This document shows, one piece after another, positions 55,538-63,371 of a stretch of DNA of 64,000 bases. Made by a program: the position numbers and the translations under genes. Position 1 is the stretch's first letter. Each line of letters opens with the position of its first letter. Under the pieces are notes generated by a model, which made no database searches, had not been told where the DNA came from, and saw only the letters and a program-made list of their open reading frames with translations. The DNA comes from Marivivens geojensis (GTDB lineage Bacteria; Pseudomonadota; Alphaproteobacteria; Rhodobacterales; Rhodobacteraceae). Where the stretch lies: contig NZ_JALKCU010000004.1 in assembly GCF_023540835.1 (NCBI RefSeq), positions 62,001 to 126,000 of the forward strand. The letters are read 5' to 3'.

Positions 55538-57448
55538 ATGACGAAGACACTTGATGTAATTACGATCGGGCGCGCTGGCGTTGACCTTTACGGCACTCAG
55601 ATTGGTGGCCGTCTTGAGGACATGGGATCGTTTGAGAAGTACATCGGTGGAAGTCCGACGAACATTGCGTGCGGTACGGCGCGTTTGGGTCTGAAGTCTG
55701 CGTTGATCACCCGTGTTGGGGATGAGCACATGGGTCGGTTTATCCGTGAGCAGCTTGTGCGCGAGGGTGTGAATGTGGACGGGGTGATCACTGATCCTGA
55801 CCGTTTAACCGCGCTGGTTATTCTGGGCATTCGCGACGAAGAACAATTCCCGCTGATTTTCTATCGGGAAAACTGCGCGGATATGGCGCTGTGTGAGGCC
55901 GATATTGACGAGGGATTTATTGCCTCTGCGCGGTCTGTTCTGGCGACGGGGACGCATTTGTCGAATGTTCAGACCGAAGCCGCGGTGCTCAAGGCGCTGG
56001 AATTGGCGCGCAAGCATGGGGCGCGGACGGCGCTGGATATTGATTACCGCCCGAACCTCTGGGGTGTGGCGGGGCACGGCGACGGTGAGAGCCGCTTTGT
56101 CGAGAGTGCGGCGGTGACGGCGAAGCTGCAAAAGTCGCTGCACTTCTTTGATTTGATTGTTGGTACTGAAGAAGAGTTCCACATCGCGGGCGGTTCGACC
56201 AATACGATCGAGGCGCTGCGTGCGGTGCGTCAGGTGTCGAACGCGACGCTGGTGTGTAAACGCGGCGCTGCGGGGGCTGTGGCCTTTGAGGGCGATATTC
56301 CTGACAGCCTTGATGAGGGTCAAACGGGTCCGGGCTTCCCGATTGAAGTGTTCAACGTGTTGGGCGCAGGGGATGGGTTCTTCTCTGGTTTGATGAAGGG
56401 CTGGCTTGATGGTGAGGATTGGCCAACGGCGCTGAAATACGCGAATGCCTGTGGTGCCTTTGCGGTGTCGCGACATGGCTGCACGCCGGCTTATCCGTCG
56501 CTTGAGGAGCTGGAGTTCTTTTTTGAGCGGGGTATCAAACAGCCTGACCTGCGCAATGATGCAGAGTTGGAGCAGATCCACTGGTCGACGAACCGCCACG
56601 GTGATTGGTCAACGATGCGGGTATTTGCCTTTGACCACCGTATGCAGCTCGAAGAGATGGAGGGGTATAGCCTCGCTAAGGGCGGTGAGTTCAAGGAACT
56701 GTGCCTCAAGGCTGCGCAGCAGGTTCAGGACGGCCAGGCGGGCTACGGTATTCTTTGCGACAACCGCATTGGTCGCAACGCGCTGCACGCGGCGTCAGGG
56801 TCGGGGCTTTGGATTGGTCGCCCTGTCGAATGGCCCGGATCGCGTCCGCTGACACTCGAGCCTGAATTGGGATCGGACTTTGGCGGTCTGAACCAATGGG
56901 CCAAAGAAAACGTGGTGAAGGTGCTGTGCTTCTGTCACCCCGATGACGATGCAGAGATGCAAGCCCAGCAAGAAGCGACTGTGAAACGTCTGTTTGAAGC
57001 GTCGCGTCGGAACCGTCTTGAGTTCCTGCTGGAGGTGATCCCCTCCAAAGTGGCTGCCGTCACTGATGACACCACGGCGACCCTGATCCGTCGGTTCTAT
57101 GAAATCGGTGTTTATCCGGATTGGTGGAAGCTGGAGCCGATGAAAACCCATGCGGGTTGGCAGAATGCGATCAACGCGATCGAAGAGAACGACCCCTATA
57201 CCCGCGGTATTGTGGTGCTGGGGCTTGATGCGCCTGAGGCGGAGCTGAGTGCGTCGTTTGAGGTCGCGGCCAGTTATCCTCTGGTCCGTGGGTTTGCGGT
57301 AGGTCGGACGATCTTTGGCGATGCGGCGCGGGCTTGGATGAAGGGCGCGATGACGGATGCAGAGGCGATTGCACAAATGGCTGAGCGCTATACCAATTTG
57401 TGTAGGATTTGGGACGCGGCACGCGTCAAAGCGGGAGGACAGGCATGA
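55538..57448 (+). CDS. iolC: 5-dehydro-2-deoxygluconokinase fused to DUF2090
   Basis: 636 residues in two parts. Residues 1-325 are a PfkB-type kinase, with VITIGRAGVDLYG at the N-terminus, GGSPTNIACGTARLG and the catalytic NVLGAGDGFFSGLMKG near residue 275. Residues about 330-636 are DUF2090, a TIM-barrel domain homologous to class I-type aldolases (MRVFAFDHRMQLEEMEG at its start) that in this fusion is thought to cleave the phosphorylated product to dihydroxyacetone phosphate and malonic semialdehyde. The kinase phosphorylates 2-deoxy-5-keto-gluconate. Because of the fusion the separate aldolase at 62541-63371 may be redundant. The stop overlaps the iolD start (ATGA). Confidence 0.95.
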   Translation: MTKTLDVITIGRAGVDLYGTQIGGRLEDMGSFEKYIGGSPTNIACGTARLGLKSALITRVGDEHMGRFIREQLVREGVNVDGVITDPDRLTALVILGIRDEEQFPLIFYRENCADMALCEADIDEGFIASARSVLATGTHLSNVQTEAAVLKALELARKHGARTALDIDYRPNLWGVAGHGDGESRFVESAAVTAKLQKSLHFFDLIVGTEEEFHIAGGSTNTIEALRAVRQVSNATLVCKRGAAGAVAFEGDIPDSLDEGQTGPGFPIEVFNVLGAGDGFFSGLMKGWLDGEDWPTALKYANACGAFAVSRHGCTPAYPSLEELEFFFERGIKQPDLRNDAELEQIHWSTNRHGDWSTMRVFAFDHRMQLEEMEGYSLAKGGEFKELCLKAAQQVQDGQAGYGILCDNRIGRNALHAASGSGLWIGRPVEWPGSRPLTLEPELGSDFGGLNQWAKENVVKVLCFCHPDDDAEMQAQQEATVKRLFEASRRNRLEFLLEVIPSKVAAVTDDTTATLIRRFYEIGVYPDWWKLEPMKTHAGWQNAINAIEENDPYTRGIVVLGLDAPEAELSASFEVAASYPLVRGFAVGRTIFGDAARAWMKGAMTDAEAIAQMAERYTNLCRIWDAARVKAGGQA

Positions 57449-59286
57449 CACAAACGATCCGACTGACAGCTGCACAGGCCATGGTGAAATGGCTTTCGGT
57501 GCAGTTCAATGAAGATGGCGACCGTTATATCGACGGTGTTTGGGGCATCTTTGGCCATGGCAACGTCGCGGGTTTGGGGGAGGCCCTCTATAACGCCGCC
57601 GACACGATGCCGACATGGCGTGGACAAAACGAACAGACGATGGCGCATACGGCCATCGCCTATGCGAAAACGCTCAAACGTAAGCGCGCTCAGGCTGTGA
57701 CTTCATCGATTGGACCGGGAGCGACCAACATGGTGACGGCGGCAGCGCTGGCGCATGTGAACCGTATTCCTGTGCTGTTTATTCCGGGTGATGTGTTTGC
57801 AAACCGTCGTCCCGATCCGGTGCTCCAGCAGATTGAGAGCTTTGAGGATGGCACCGTCTCGGCCAACGATTGTTTCCGCCCTGTGGTGCGCTACTACGAC
57901 CGCATCTCGCGTCCCGAGCATATCATGACCGCTCTGCCACGGGCTTTGGCGACGATGACCGATCCGGCAAACTGTGGTCCGGTGTGTTTGTCGTTCTGTC
58001 AGGACACGCAGGCCGAAGCCTATGATTACCCAGAGGCGTTCTTTGCACCCAAGGTCTGGCGCGTGCGTCGGCCCGAGCCTGATGTGGCTGAATTGGCGCA
58101 AATCGCGGACCTGATCAAAGCGGCAAAGTCGCCTGTGATTGTTGCGGGCGGTGGTGTGATTTATTCCGAGGCCGAGGAAGCGCTGGGTGCCTTTGCGACC
58201 GAGTTCGGTATTCCTGTTGTTGAAACGCAGGCGGGCAAATCGGCTTTGGCTCAGTCGCATCCGATGAACTACGGGGCCTCGGGTGTGGATGGCTCTGAGG
58301 CAGCGAACATCATGTCAAACGAGGCCGATCTGGTGATTGGTGTTGGCACGCGGTTCCAAGACTTCACCACGGGGTCTTGGTCCTTGTTTGAACACCCGAA
58401 CCGCAAATTGGTCTCGATCAACGTTGCGGCCTATGATGCGGTCAAACATGGGGCTTATCCGCTGGTGTCGGATGCGAAGGTTGCGCTGGAAAAGCTGACG
58501 GGTCTTTTGGCGGGCTACAAGGCAACCAATGCGAAACCTGCGGTGCGGTCGGACTGGTTGGCAAAGGTGGACGCGCATTGCGCGGACCGTCAGGGCGGCG
58601 AAGGCTACCTTCCGATGGATTGCGAAGTGATCGGTGCGGTTCAGCGTACATCGACCGAGGCCACCGTTGCGATGTGTGCGGCGGGGACGATGCCCGGTGC
58701 GCTCAAACTTCTGTGGCAGTCGCCGCAGGGTGGGTATCACATGGAATACGGCTTTAGCTGTATGGGCTATGAGGTTGCAGGGGCGATGGGTGTCAAACTC
58801 GCCGCGCCGGAGCGTGATGTTGTCTGCTTTGTCGGTGATGGCTCGTACATGATGGCGAACTCTGAACTGGCGACGGCTGTGATGCGCCGTGTTCCGTTTA
58901 CTGTGGTGCTGACCGATAACCGCGGGTTTGGCTGTATCAACCGTCTGCAGATGGGCACCGGCGGCGAGCAGTTTAACAACCTCTACAAAGACTGCCGCGT
59001 TGAAACCCAGCCTGCGATCGACTTTGTGGCACATGCCGGTTCGATGGGCGCGCATGCGATCAAGGCACAGTCGATTGCCGACCTTGAGGCCCAGTTGGCG
59101 GCTGCAAAAACACGCGACATTCCAACGGTGATCGTGATTGATACCGACCCGATGCATGGCCCCGGTGAAGCGGGTGGCGGCAGCTGGTGGGACGTTGCAA
59201 TCCCTGAGGTGCCGAGCAACGACAGAATGTCGGACGCGCGTGACCGCTATGTCCAAAATATGAAACGTCAGAACCTTGTGAACTGA
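57445..59286 (+). CDS. iolD: 3D-(3,5/4)-trihydroxycyclohexane-1,2-dione acylhydrolase
   Basis: 613 residues with GGGAGGAC ahead of the ATG. A thiamine-diphosphate enzyme: the N-terminal Pyr domain with catalytic Glu in TWRGQNEQTMAHTAIAYA, the central domain, and the C-terminal PP domain with the cofactor motif CFVGDGSYMMANSELATAV and TDNRGFGCINRLQ. It hydrolytically opens the inositol ring-derived trione to 5-deoxy-glucuronate. The gene is coupled to iolC by overlap and followed by iolE after 77 bases containing two hairpins. Confidence 0.95.
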   Translation: MTQTIRLTAAQAMVKWLSVQFNEDGDRYIDGVWGIFGHGNVAGLGEALYNAADTMPTWRGQNEQTMAHTAIAYAKTLKRKRAQAVTSSIGPGATNMVTAAALAHVNRIPVLFIPGDVFANRRPDPVLQQIESFEDGTVSANDCFRPVVRYYDRISRPEHIMTALPRALATMTDPANCGPVCLSFCQDTQAEAYDYPEAFFAPKVWRVRRPEPDVAELAQIADLIKAAKSPVIVAGGGVIYSEAEEALGAFATEFGIPVVETQAGKSALAQSHPMNYGASGVDGSEAANIMSNEADLVIGVGTRFQDFTTGSWSLFEHPNRKLVSINVAAYDAVKHGAYPLVSDAKVALEKLTGLLAGYKATNAKPAVRSDWLAKVDAHCADRQGGEGYLPMDCEVIGAVQRTSTEATVAMCAAGTMPGALKLLWQSPQGGYHMEYGFSCMGYEVAGAMGVKLAAPERDVVCFVGDGSYMMANSELATAVMRRVPFTVVLTDNRGFGCINRLQMGTGGEQFNNLYKDCRVETQPAIDFVAHAGSMGAHAIKAQSIADLEAQLAAAKTRDIPTVIVIDTDPMHGPGEAGGGSWWDVAIPEVPSNDRMSDARDRYVQNMKRQNLVN

Positions 59287-59302
59287 TCAAAGACCAAACG
59301 TT

Positions 59303-59336
59303 GGGGCAGGGCGGATCCTGCCCCGCATTATGCGGG
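59303..59336 (+). promoter_or_regulatory. Two adjacent hairpins between iolD and iolE
   Basis: GGGGCAGG (59303-59310) pairs with CCTGCCCC (59317-59324), and CCCGCAT pairs with ATGCGGG in the next 15 bases (59322-59336). No T-run follows, so processing, attenuation or mRNA protection is more likely than full termination. Confidence 0.5.
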
Positions 59337-59363
59337 CGACGTGCCCTTTCGGAGTGATTGATA

Positions 59364-60257
59364 ATGATCCAGTTCGGTACAAATCCGATTGCTTGGGCAA
59401 ATGATGACGACCAGACCATCGGTGCGAATATCTCGACCGACCGTATTCTAGAAGAAGCGGGGCGTTTGATCGGGTTTGACGGTATTGAGAACGGCCACCG
59501 TTGGCCGAATGATCCCGCAGAGCTGAAGGCGCGCTTGGGGACATATGGCTTGAAGTTCATCTCTGGCTGGTATTCGACGAACCTCTTGGTGCACTCTGTT
59601 GCCGATGAGATTGAGGCGGTGCAGGATCACCTCGCGAAGCTCAAACACAACGATTGCAAGGTCTGTATCGTTTGTGAAACCTCAAATGCCATTCACGGTT
59701 CGGACAAGCCTGTAAATGACCGCCCGACGCTGACCTCCGATGAAATGACAGCCTTTGGTGCCAAACTCGAAGAGTTCGCGCAGTATCTGGCGGATCAGGG
59801 TGTGACCTTGGTCTATCACCACCACATGGGCACGATTGTTGAGTCCCCAGAGGAAATCGACGCCTTCATGGCCGCGACTGGCCCCGCAACGCATCTTCTG
59901 TTCGATGCGGGTCACTGCGCATTCGGCGGTGGTGATCCTGTGGCTGTTTTGACCAAACACGTTGGTCGCGTCCGTCACTTCCACGCGAAAAACATTCGTC
60001 CTTCGATCACGGAAAAGGTCCGCGCAGAGGGCCTGTCCTTCCTTCAGGGTGTTGTTCAGGGCGCCTTTACTGTGCCGGGCGATCAGGAGGGTGGCGTCGA
60101 TTTTAAACCTCTTCTGCAGATCCTTGCGGACAACAATTACGACGGTTGGATCGTGATTGAGGCAGAGCAGGATCCCGAGGTGCGGAACCCGCTGTTGTAT
60201 CAGACCCTCGGCCTGCATACGCTCAAGCGGATTGCAACGGAAACTGGGCTGATCTGA
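59364..60257 (+). CDS. iolE: Inosose dehydratase
   Basis: 297 residues from the ATG at 59364 (GGAGTG ahead). AP-endonuclease-like TIM barrel with metal-binding segments LVYHHHMGT, LFDAGHCAFGGGDP and HFHAKNIRPSI, the last with the EAEQDP region of the C-terminus (IVIEAEQDPEVRNPLLY) completing the site. It dehydrates scyllo-inosose to 3D-trihydroxycyclohexane-dione for IolD. The opening IQFGTNPIAWANDD is characteristic of proteobacterial IolE. Its stop overlaps a short membrane-protein gene. Confidence 0.95.
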   Translation: MIQFGTNPIAWANDDDQTIGANISTDRILEEAGRLIGFDGIENGHRWPNDPAELKARLGTYGLKFISGWYSTNLLVHSVADEIEAVQDHLAKLKHNDCKVCIVCETSNAIHGSDKPVNDRPTLTSDEMTAFGAKLEEFAQYLADQGVTLVYHHHMGTIVESPEEIDAFMAATGPATHLLFDAGHCAFGGGDPVAVLTKHVGRVRHFHAKNIRPSITEKVRAEGLSFLQGVVQGAFTVPGDQEGGVDFKPLLQILADNNYDGWIVIEAEQDPEVRNPLLYQTLGLHTLKRIATETGLI

Positions 60258-60463
60258 TGTTTAAAATGAATGACCCCTTCTTCCGTCCTTTGTGGCTGCG
60301 CTTTCTTTTGGTCGCGATCTGTGTCTTTTGGATGGTGGTCGAGCTTTGGACAGGATCGCCGGGTTGGGCGGTCCTCTTTGGGGCTTTGGGGGCCTATGCG
60401 GCTTATTCTTTCTTTATCGTGTTTAATCCCACTGACCCTGAAAAGGACACTGACGATGCCTGA
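60257..60463 (+). CDS. Small two-helix membrane protein in the iol operon
   Basis: 68 residues. The ATG overlaps the iolE stop (TGATG) and its end overlaps the iolB start by eight bases, so it is embedded in the operon. Hydrophobic helices span about residues 13-31 and 37-56, with a polar MNDPFFRPLW start and a charged TDPEKDTDDA tail. Similar short alphaproteobacterial proteins are annotated as DUF3329, but I hold that tentative. Function unknown. Confidence 0.7.
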   Translation: MFKMNDPFFRPLWLRFLLVAICVFWMVVELWTGSPGWAVLFGALGAYAAYSFFIVFNPTDPEKDTDDA

Positions 60464-61250
60464 TCTTTTGTGCAAACCCTTTGGAACACATGGCAAGGTG
60501 CATCAGATTACGCCGCAGTCTGCGGGTTGGCGTTATGTTGGGTTCTCGCTTTACCGTCTGCGTGCTGGCGAAACCGTGGGCGAGGCTTTGGGAGAGAACG
60601 AAGCCATTTTGGTGATGGTCGAAGGCAAGGCGACCTTTGACGCTGCGGGGCAGTCGTGGGGGGAACTGGGCGAGCGGATGAACGTCTTTGAAAAGACGCC
60701 GCCGCATTGCCTCTATGTGCCGAACGGAGAGAGTTGGGAGGCGACCGCGACGACGGATTGCGTAATCGCGGTGTGTTTGGCGCCAGGCAAAGGCGGTCAT
60801 GAGGCGCGCCGTATTGGGCCGGACGGGATCACGCTGACGCAGCGCGGGACGGGCACCAACACGCGCTTTATCAATAATATAGCGATGGAAAACGAAGACT
60901 ATTGTGACAGTCTTTTGGTCACCGAAGTCTTCACCCCCGCAGGGCATTGGTCATCCTATCCAAGCCACCGTCACGACGAAGATGACTTCCCGCGGATCAC
61001 CTATCTAGAAGAAACCTACTACCACCGCCTGAACCCCGCCCAAGGGTTCGGTATCCAGCGTGTTTACACCGAGGATGGCACCTTGGACGAGACCATGGCC
61101 GTCTCTGATGGCGATGTTGTTTTGGTGCCGCGTGGGCATCATCCGTGCGGTGCGCCTTACGGGTTCGAGATGTATTATCTGAACGTTATGGCCGGCCCTC
61201 GTCGCAACTGGCGGTTTGTCCCTGATCCAGCCGTCGAACATCTCTTTTAA
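60456..61250 (+). CDS. iolB: 5-deoxy-glucuronate isomerase
   Basis: 264 residues from the ATG at 60456 with AAGGAC ahead. Two cupin domains. Features of IolB are the N-terminal GWRYVGFSLYRLRAGETV, the FEKTPPHCLYVP motif, VTEVFTPAGHWSSYPSHRHDEDD carrying the metal ligands His-x-His and Glu, and the C-terminal DVVLVPRGHHPCGAPYGFEMYYLN. It isomerises 5-deoxy-glucuronate to 2-deoxy-5-keto-gluconate, the substrate of IolC. A second, diverged IolB-like gene lies at the end of the window. Confidence 0.95.
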   Translation: MPDLLCKPFGTHGKVHQITPQSAGWRYVGFSLYRLRAGETVGEALGENEAILVMVEGKATFDAAGQSWGELGERMNVFEKTPPHCLYVPNGESWEATATTDCVIAVCLAPGKGGHEARRIGPDGITLTQRGTGTNTRFINNIAMENEDYCDSLLVTEVFTPAGHWSSYPSHRHDEDDFPRITYLEETYYHRLNPAQGFGIQRVYTEDGTLDETMAVSDGDVVLVPRGHHPCGAPYGFEMYYLNVMAGPRRNWRFVPDPAVEHLF

Positions 61251-61285
61251 GGCAGCATTGTTACAATTTAGCTGAGGGTGATCTC

Positions 61286-62500
61286 ATGCAACATTTTGTC
61301 GTGGTTGGCGCAGGTCAAGCCGGTGCAACGCTTGTGGCTCGTTTGCGGGCTGATGGGTTTGACGGAAAGATCACTTTGATCGGGGCAGAGCCGGTGCATC
61401 CCTATCAGCGTCCACCTCTGTCCAAGGCCTATATGCTTGGTGAAATGGAGCTGTCGCGTCTCTTGCTGCGGGCGCCCGAGTGGTATGCGGAAAACAACAT
61501 TGATCTGATGCTCGACACCCGCGTTGTGGGTGTGAACGCCGAGGCCAAGACCATCACCCTGCAGGGTGAGGTTGAGATGGGATATGACGAGTTGGCGATT
61601 TGCACAGGCTCGCACCCGCGCACGCTGCCTGCGGCGATCGGTGGAACTTTGGACGGCGTTTACACGGTTCGCGACCTCAAAGACGCGGACACCATGGCGC
61701 CGGAGTTCACGGCGGGCCGCAAGCTTTTGGTCATCGGGGGCGGGTATATCGGCCTCGAAGCCGCCGCCGTTGCTGCCAAGAAAGGCTGCGAGGTCACTCT
61801 CGTTGAGATGGCGCCGCGCATTTTGCAGCGTGTGGCCTGCCCTGAGACGTCCGACTACTTCCGCGACATCCACACCAAACACGGTGTTAAGATCATCGAA
61901 GGTGTTGGCCTCGATCATTTGGTGGGCACCGACCGCGTGACGGGCGCGGTTCTCTCGGATGGCACCGCGTTGGAGGTTGATTTTGCAATTGTCGGCGTCG
62001 GTATTCTGCCCGCAACCATCCTTGCCGAAGCGGCAGGTGCTGTCTGTTCGAACGGCATCGACACCGACGCCCAAGGCCGCACGACCGTCCCGCATATCTG
62101 GGCCGCCGGCGACTGCGCGAACCTGATCTTCAAAGGCCAGCGCCTCCGTATCGAAAGCGTCGGGAATGCCATCGACCAAGCAGAGGTTGTCGCCAAAAAC
62201 ATGATGGGCGGATCGGTCGAGTATACCCCCAAACCGTGGTTCTGGTCCGACCAATACGACGTGAAACTGCAGATCGCGGGCCTCAACATCGGCTACGACG
62301 CGGTCCACGTCAAAACCTACGCCGACACCCCCGATGCTCGCGTCCACTGGTACTACCAAGGCGACACCCTCATCGCCGTCGACGCCATCAACGCAGGCCG
62401 AGACTACATGGTCGGCAAACGCCTCATCGAAGCGGGTAAATCACCAGCCCCCGAGATCATGATCGATGAAACGACAAACCTGAAGGCGCTGTTGAAGTAA
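61286..62500 (+). CDS. mocF: MocF-like ferredoxin reductase
   Basis: 404 residues. A pyridine-nucleotide-disulfide oxidoreductase of the ferredoxin reductase type (as in oxygenase systems): FAD motif VVGAGQAGATLVARLR at the start, YQRPPLSKAYMLGE, NAD motif VIGGGYIGLEAAAVAAKKG and the C-terminal FAD motif VPHIWAAGDCAN. It would pass electrons from NADH to the Rieske ferredoxin at 48063-48371 and so to the diiron oxygenase. Its location after iolB, on the same strand, completes the MocDEF-type set inside the inositol operon. GAGGGTGA precedes the ATG. Confidence 0.82.
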   Translation: MQHFVVVGAGQAGATLVARLRADGFDGKITLIGAEPVHPYQRPPLSKAYMLGEMELSRLLLRAPEWYAENNIDLMLDTRVVGVNAEAKTITLQGEVEMGYDELAICTGSHPRTLPAAIGGTLDGVYTVRDLKDADTMAPEFTAGRKLLVIGGGYIGLEAAAVAAKKGCEVTLVEMAPRILQRVACPETSDYFRDIHTKHGVKIIEGVGLDHLVGTDRVTGAVLSDGTALEVDFAIVGVGILPATILAEAAGAVCSNGIDTDAQGRTTVPHIWAAGDCANLIFKGQRLRIESVGNAIDQAEVVAKNMMGGSVEYTPKPWFWSDQYDVKLQIAGLNIGYDAVHVKTYADTPDARVHWYYQGDTLIAVDAINAGRDYMVGKRLIEAGKSPAPEIMIDETTNLKALLK

Positions 62501-62516
62501 CAAGGGGCCCCTTGTT
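62499..62516. terminator. 18-bp perfect palindrome between convergent genes
   Basis: AACAAGGGGCCCCTTGTT straddles the ferredoxin reductase stop and lies about 25 bases from the convergent aldolase gene. It may act as a bidirectional terminator; the T-run is short (TTGTTCT). Confidence 0.45.
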
Positions 62517-62540
62517 CTATGGGCCTAGTACGTTCTGCGT

Positions 62541-63371
62541 TTAGTCTGGCATTAACTCACGTAAGATATCGCGCGTAGCCATGGTCATCGGATTCATTGT
62601 CGCTTTGAGTATTTCGAGCCTGTCAAACTGATCAGGATGATCGTTCAAAGTTTGACGAAGTGCGGTGCCAAAGGTCATTCGCAGCTCGGTTCCAATGTTG
62701 AATTTACACACGTTCGAACCATGTGCCAAAGCGCGGCGTTGCGCCTTTGGCACGCCGGAGCCGCCGTGGATCACAAGGGGTATATTCGTTGCGGCTTCGA
62801 TGGCGCGTATACGGTCGATATCTAAACCCGCCCCTTCTGATTGTTGAAGATGAACGTTCCCGACAGAAACGGCCATTGCGTCCACGCCCGTTTGAAGAGC
62901 GAATGTAGCTGCCTCTGTTGGGTCGGTTCCGGCCGACTGTTCCCCGTTGGCATAGCCGACAAAACCAATTTCGCCCTCGCACGACACATTTGCATGATGC
63001 GCGAGTTCAGCAATGGCCGCGGTTTCCTCAATATTCTGCTGTAACGGTTTGCGCGATCCGTCGAACATGACCGAGGTGAATCCCGCGTCGATCGCCATCC
63101 GACAGTCGTCGAGCGAATACCCGTGGTCGAGGTGTGCAACCACGGGAACTGTTGCTTGCTCAGCGAGATGGCGGAACATTTTGCCCAAAATTGGGAGCGG
63201 CGTATGTGCACGGCAGGACGGGCCAGCTTGTAAAATCACAGGGCATCCCTCGGCTTCGGCGGCCTCGACATAGGCGCACATATCCTCCCAGCCCAAGGTG
63301 ACCAGTCCGGCCACTGCGTAACCTTTTTTTAAGGCTGGTTGCAGAACATCAGCGAGCGTTGCGATGGTCAT
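62541..63371 (-). CDS. IolJ-like class II ketose-bisphosphate aldolase
   Basis: 276 residues. The zinc ligands HLDHGYSLDD (about residue 80), the catalytic Glu in VSCEGEIGFVG, IHGGSGVP and the KFNIGTELR phosphate region are those of class II FbaA/GatY/IolJ-type aldolases. In an inositol cluster the expected reaction is cleavage of 6-phospho-2-deoxy-5-keto-gluconate to dihydroxyacetone phosphate and malonic semialdehyde. The IolC-fused DUF2090 domain may do the same. It is the downstream gene of a leftward pair with an IolB-like gene, coupled by ATGA overlap. A tagatose-type sugar substrate is an alternative. Confidence 0.85.
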   Translation of the reverse strand: MTIATLADVLQPALKKGYAVAGLVTLGWEDMCAYVEAAEAEGCPVILQAGPSCRAHTPLPILGKMFRHLAEQATVPVVAHLDHGYSLDDCRMAIDAGFTSVMFDGSRKPLQQNIEETAAIAELAHHANVSCEGEIGFVGYANGEQSAGTDPTEAATFALQTGVDAMAVSVGNVHLQQSEGAGLDIDRIRAIEAATNIPLVIHGGSGVPKAQRRALAHGSNVCKFNIGTELRMTFGTALRQTLNDHPDQFDRLEILKATMNPMTMATRDILRELMPD

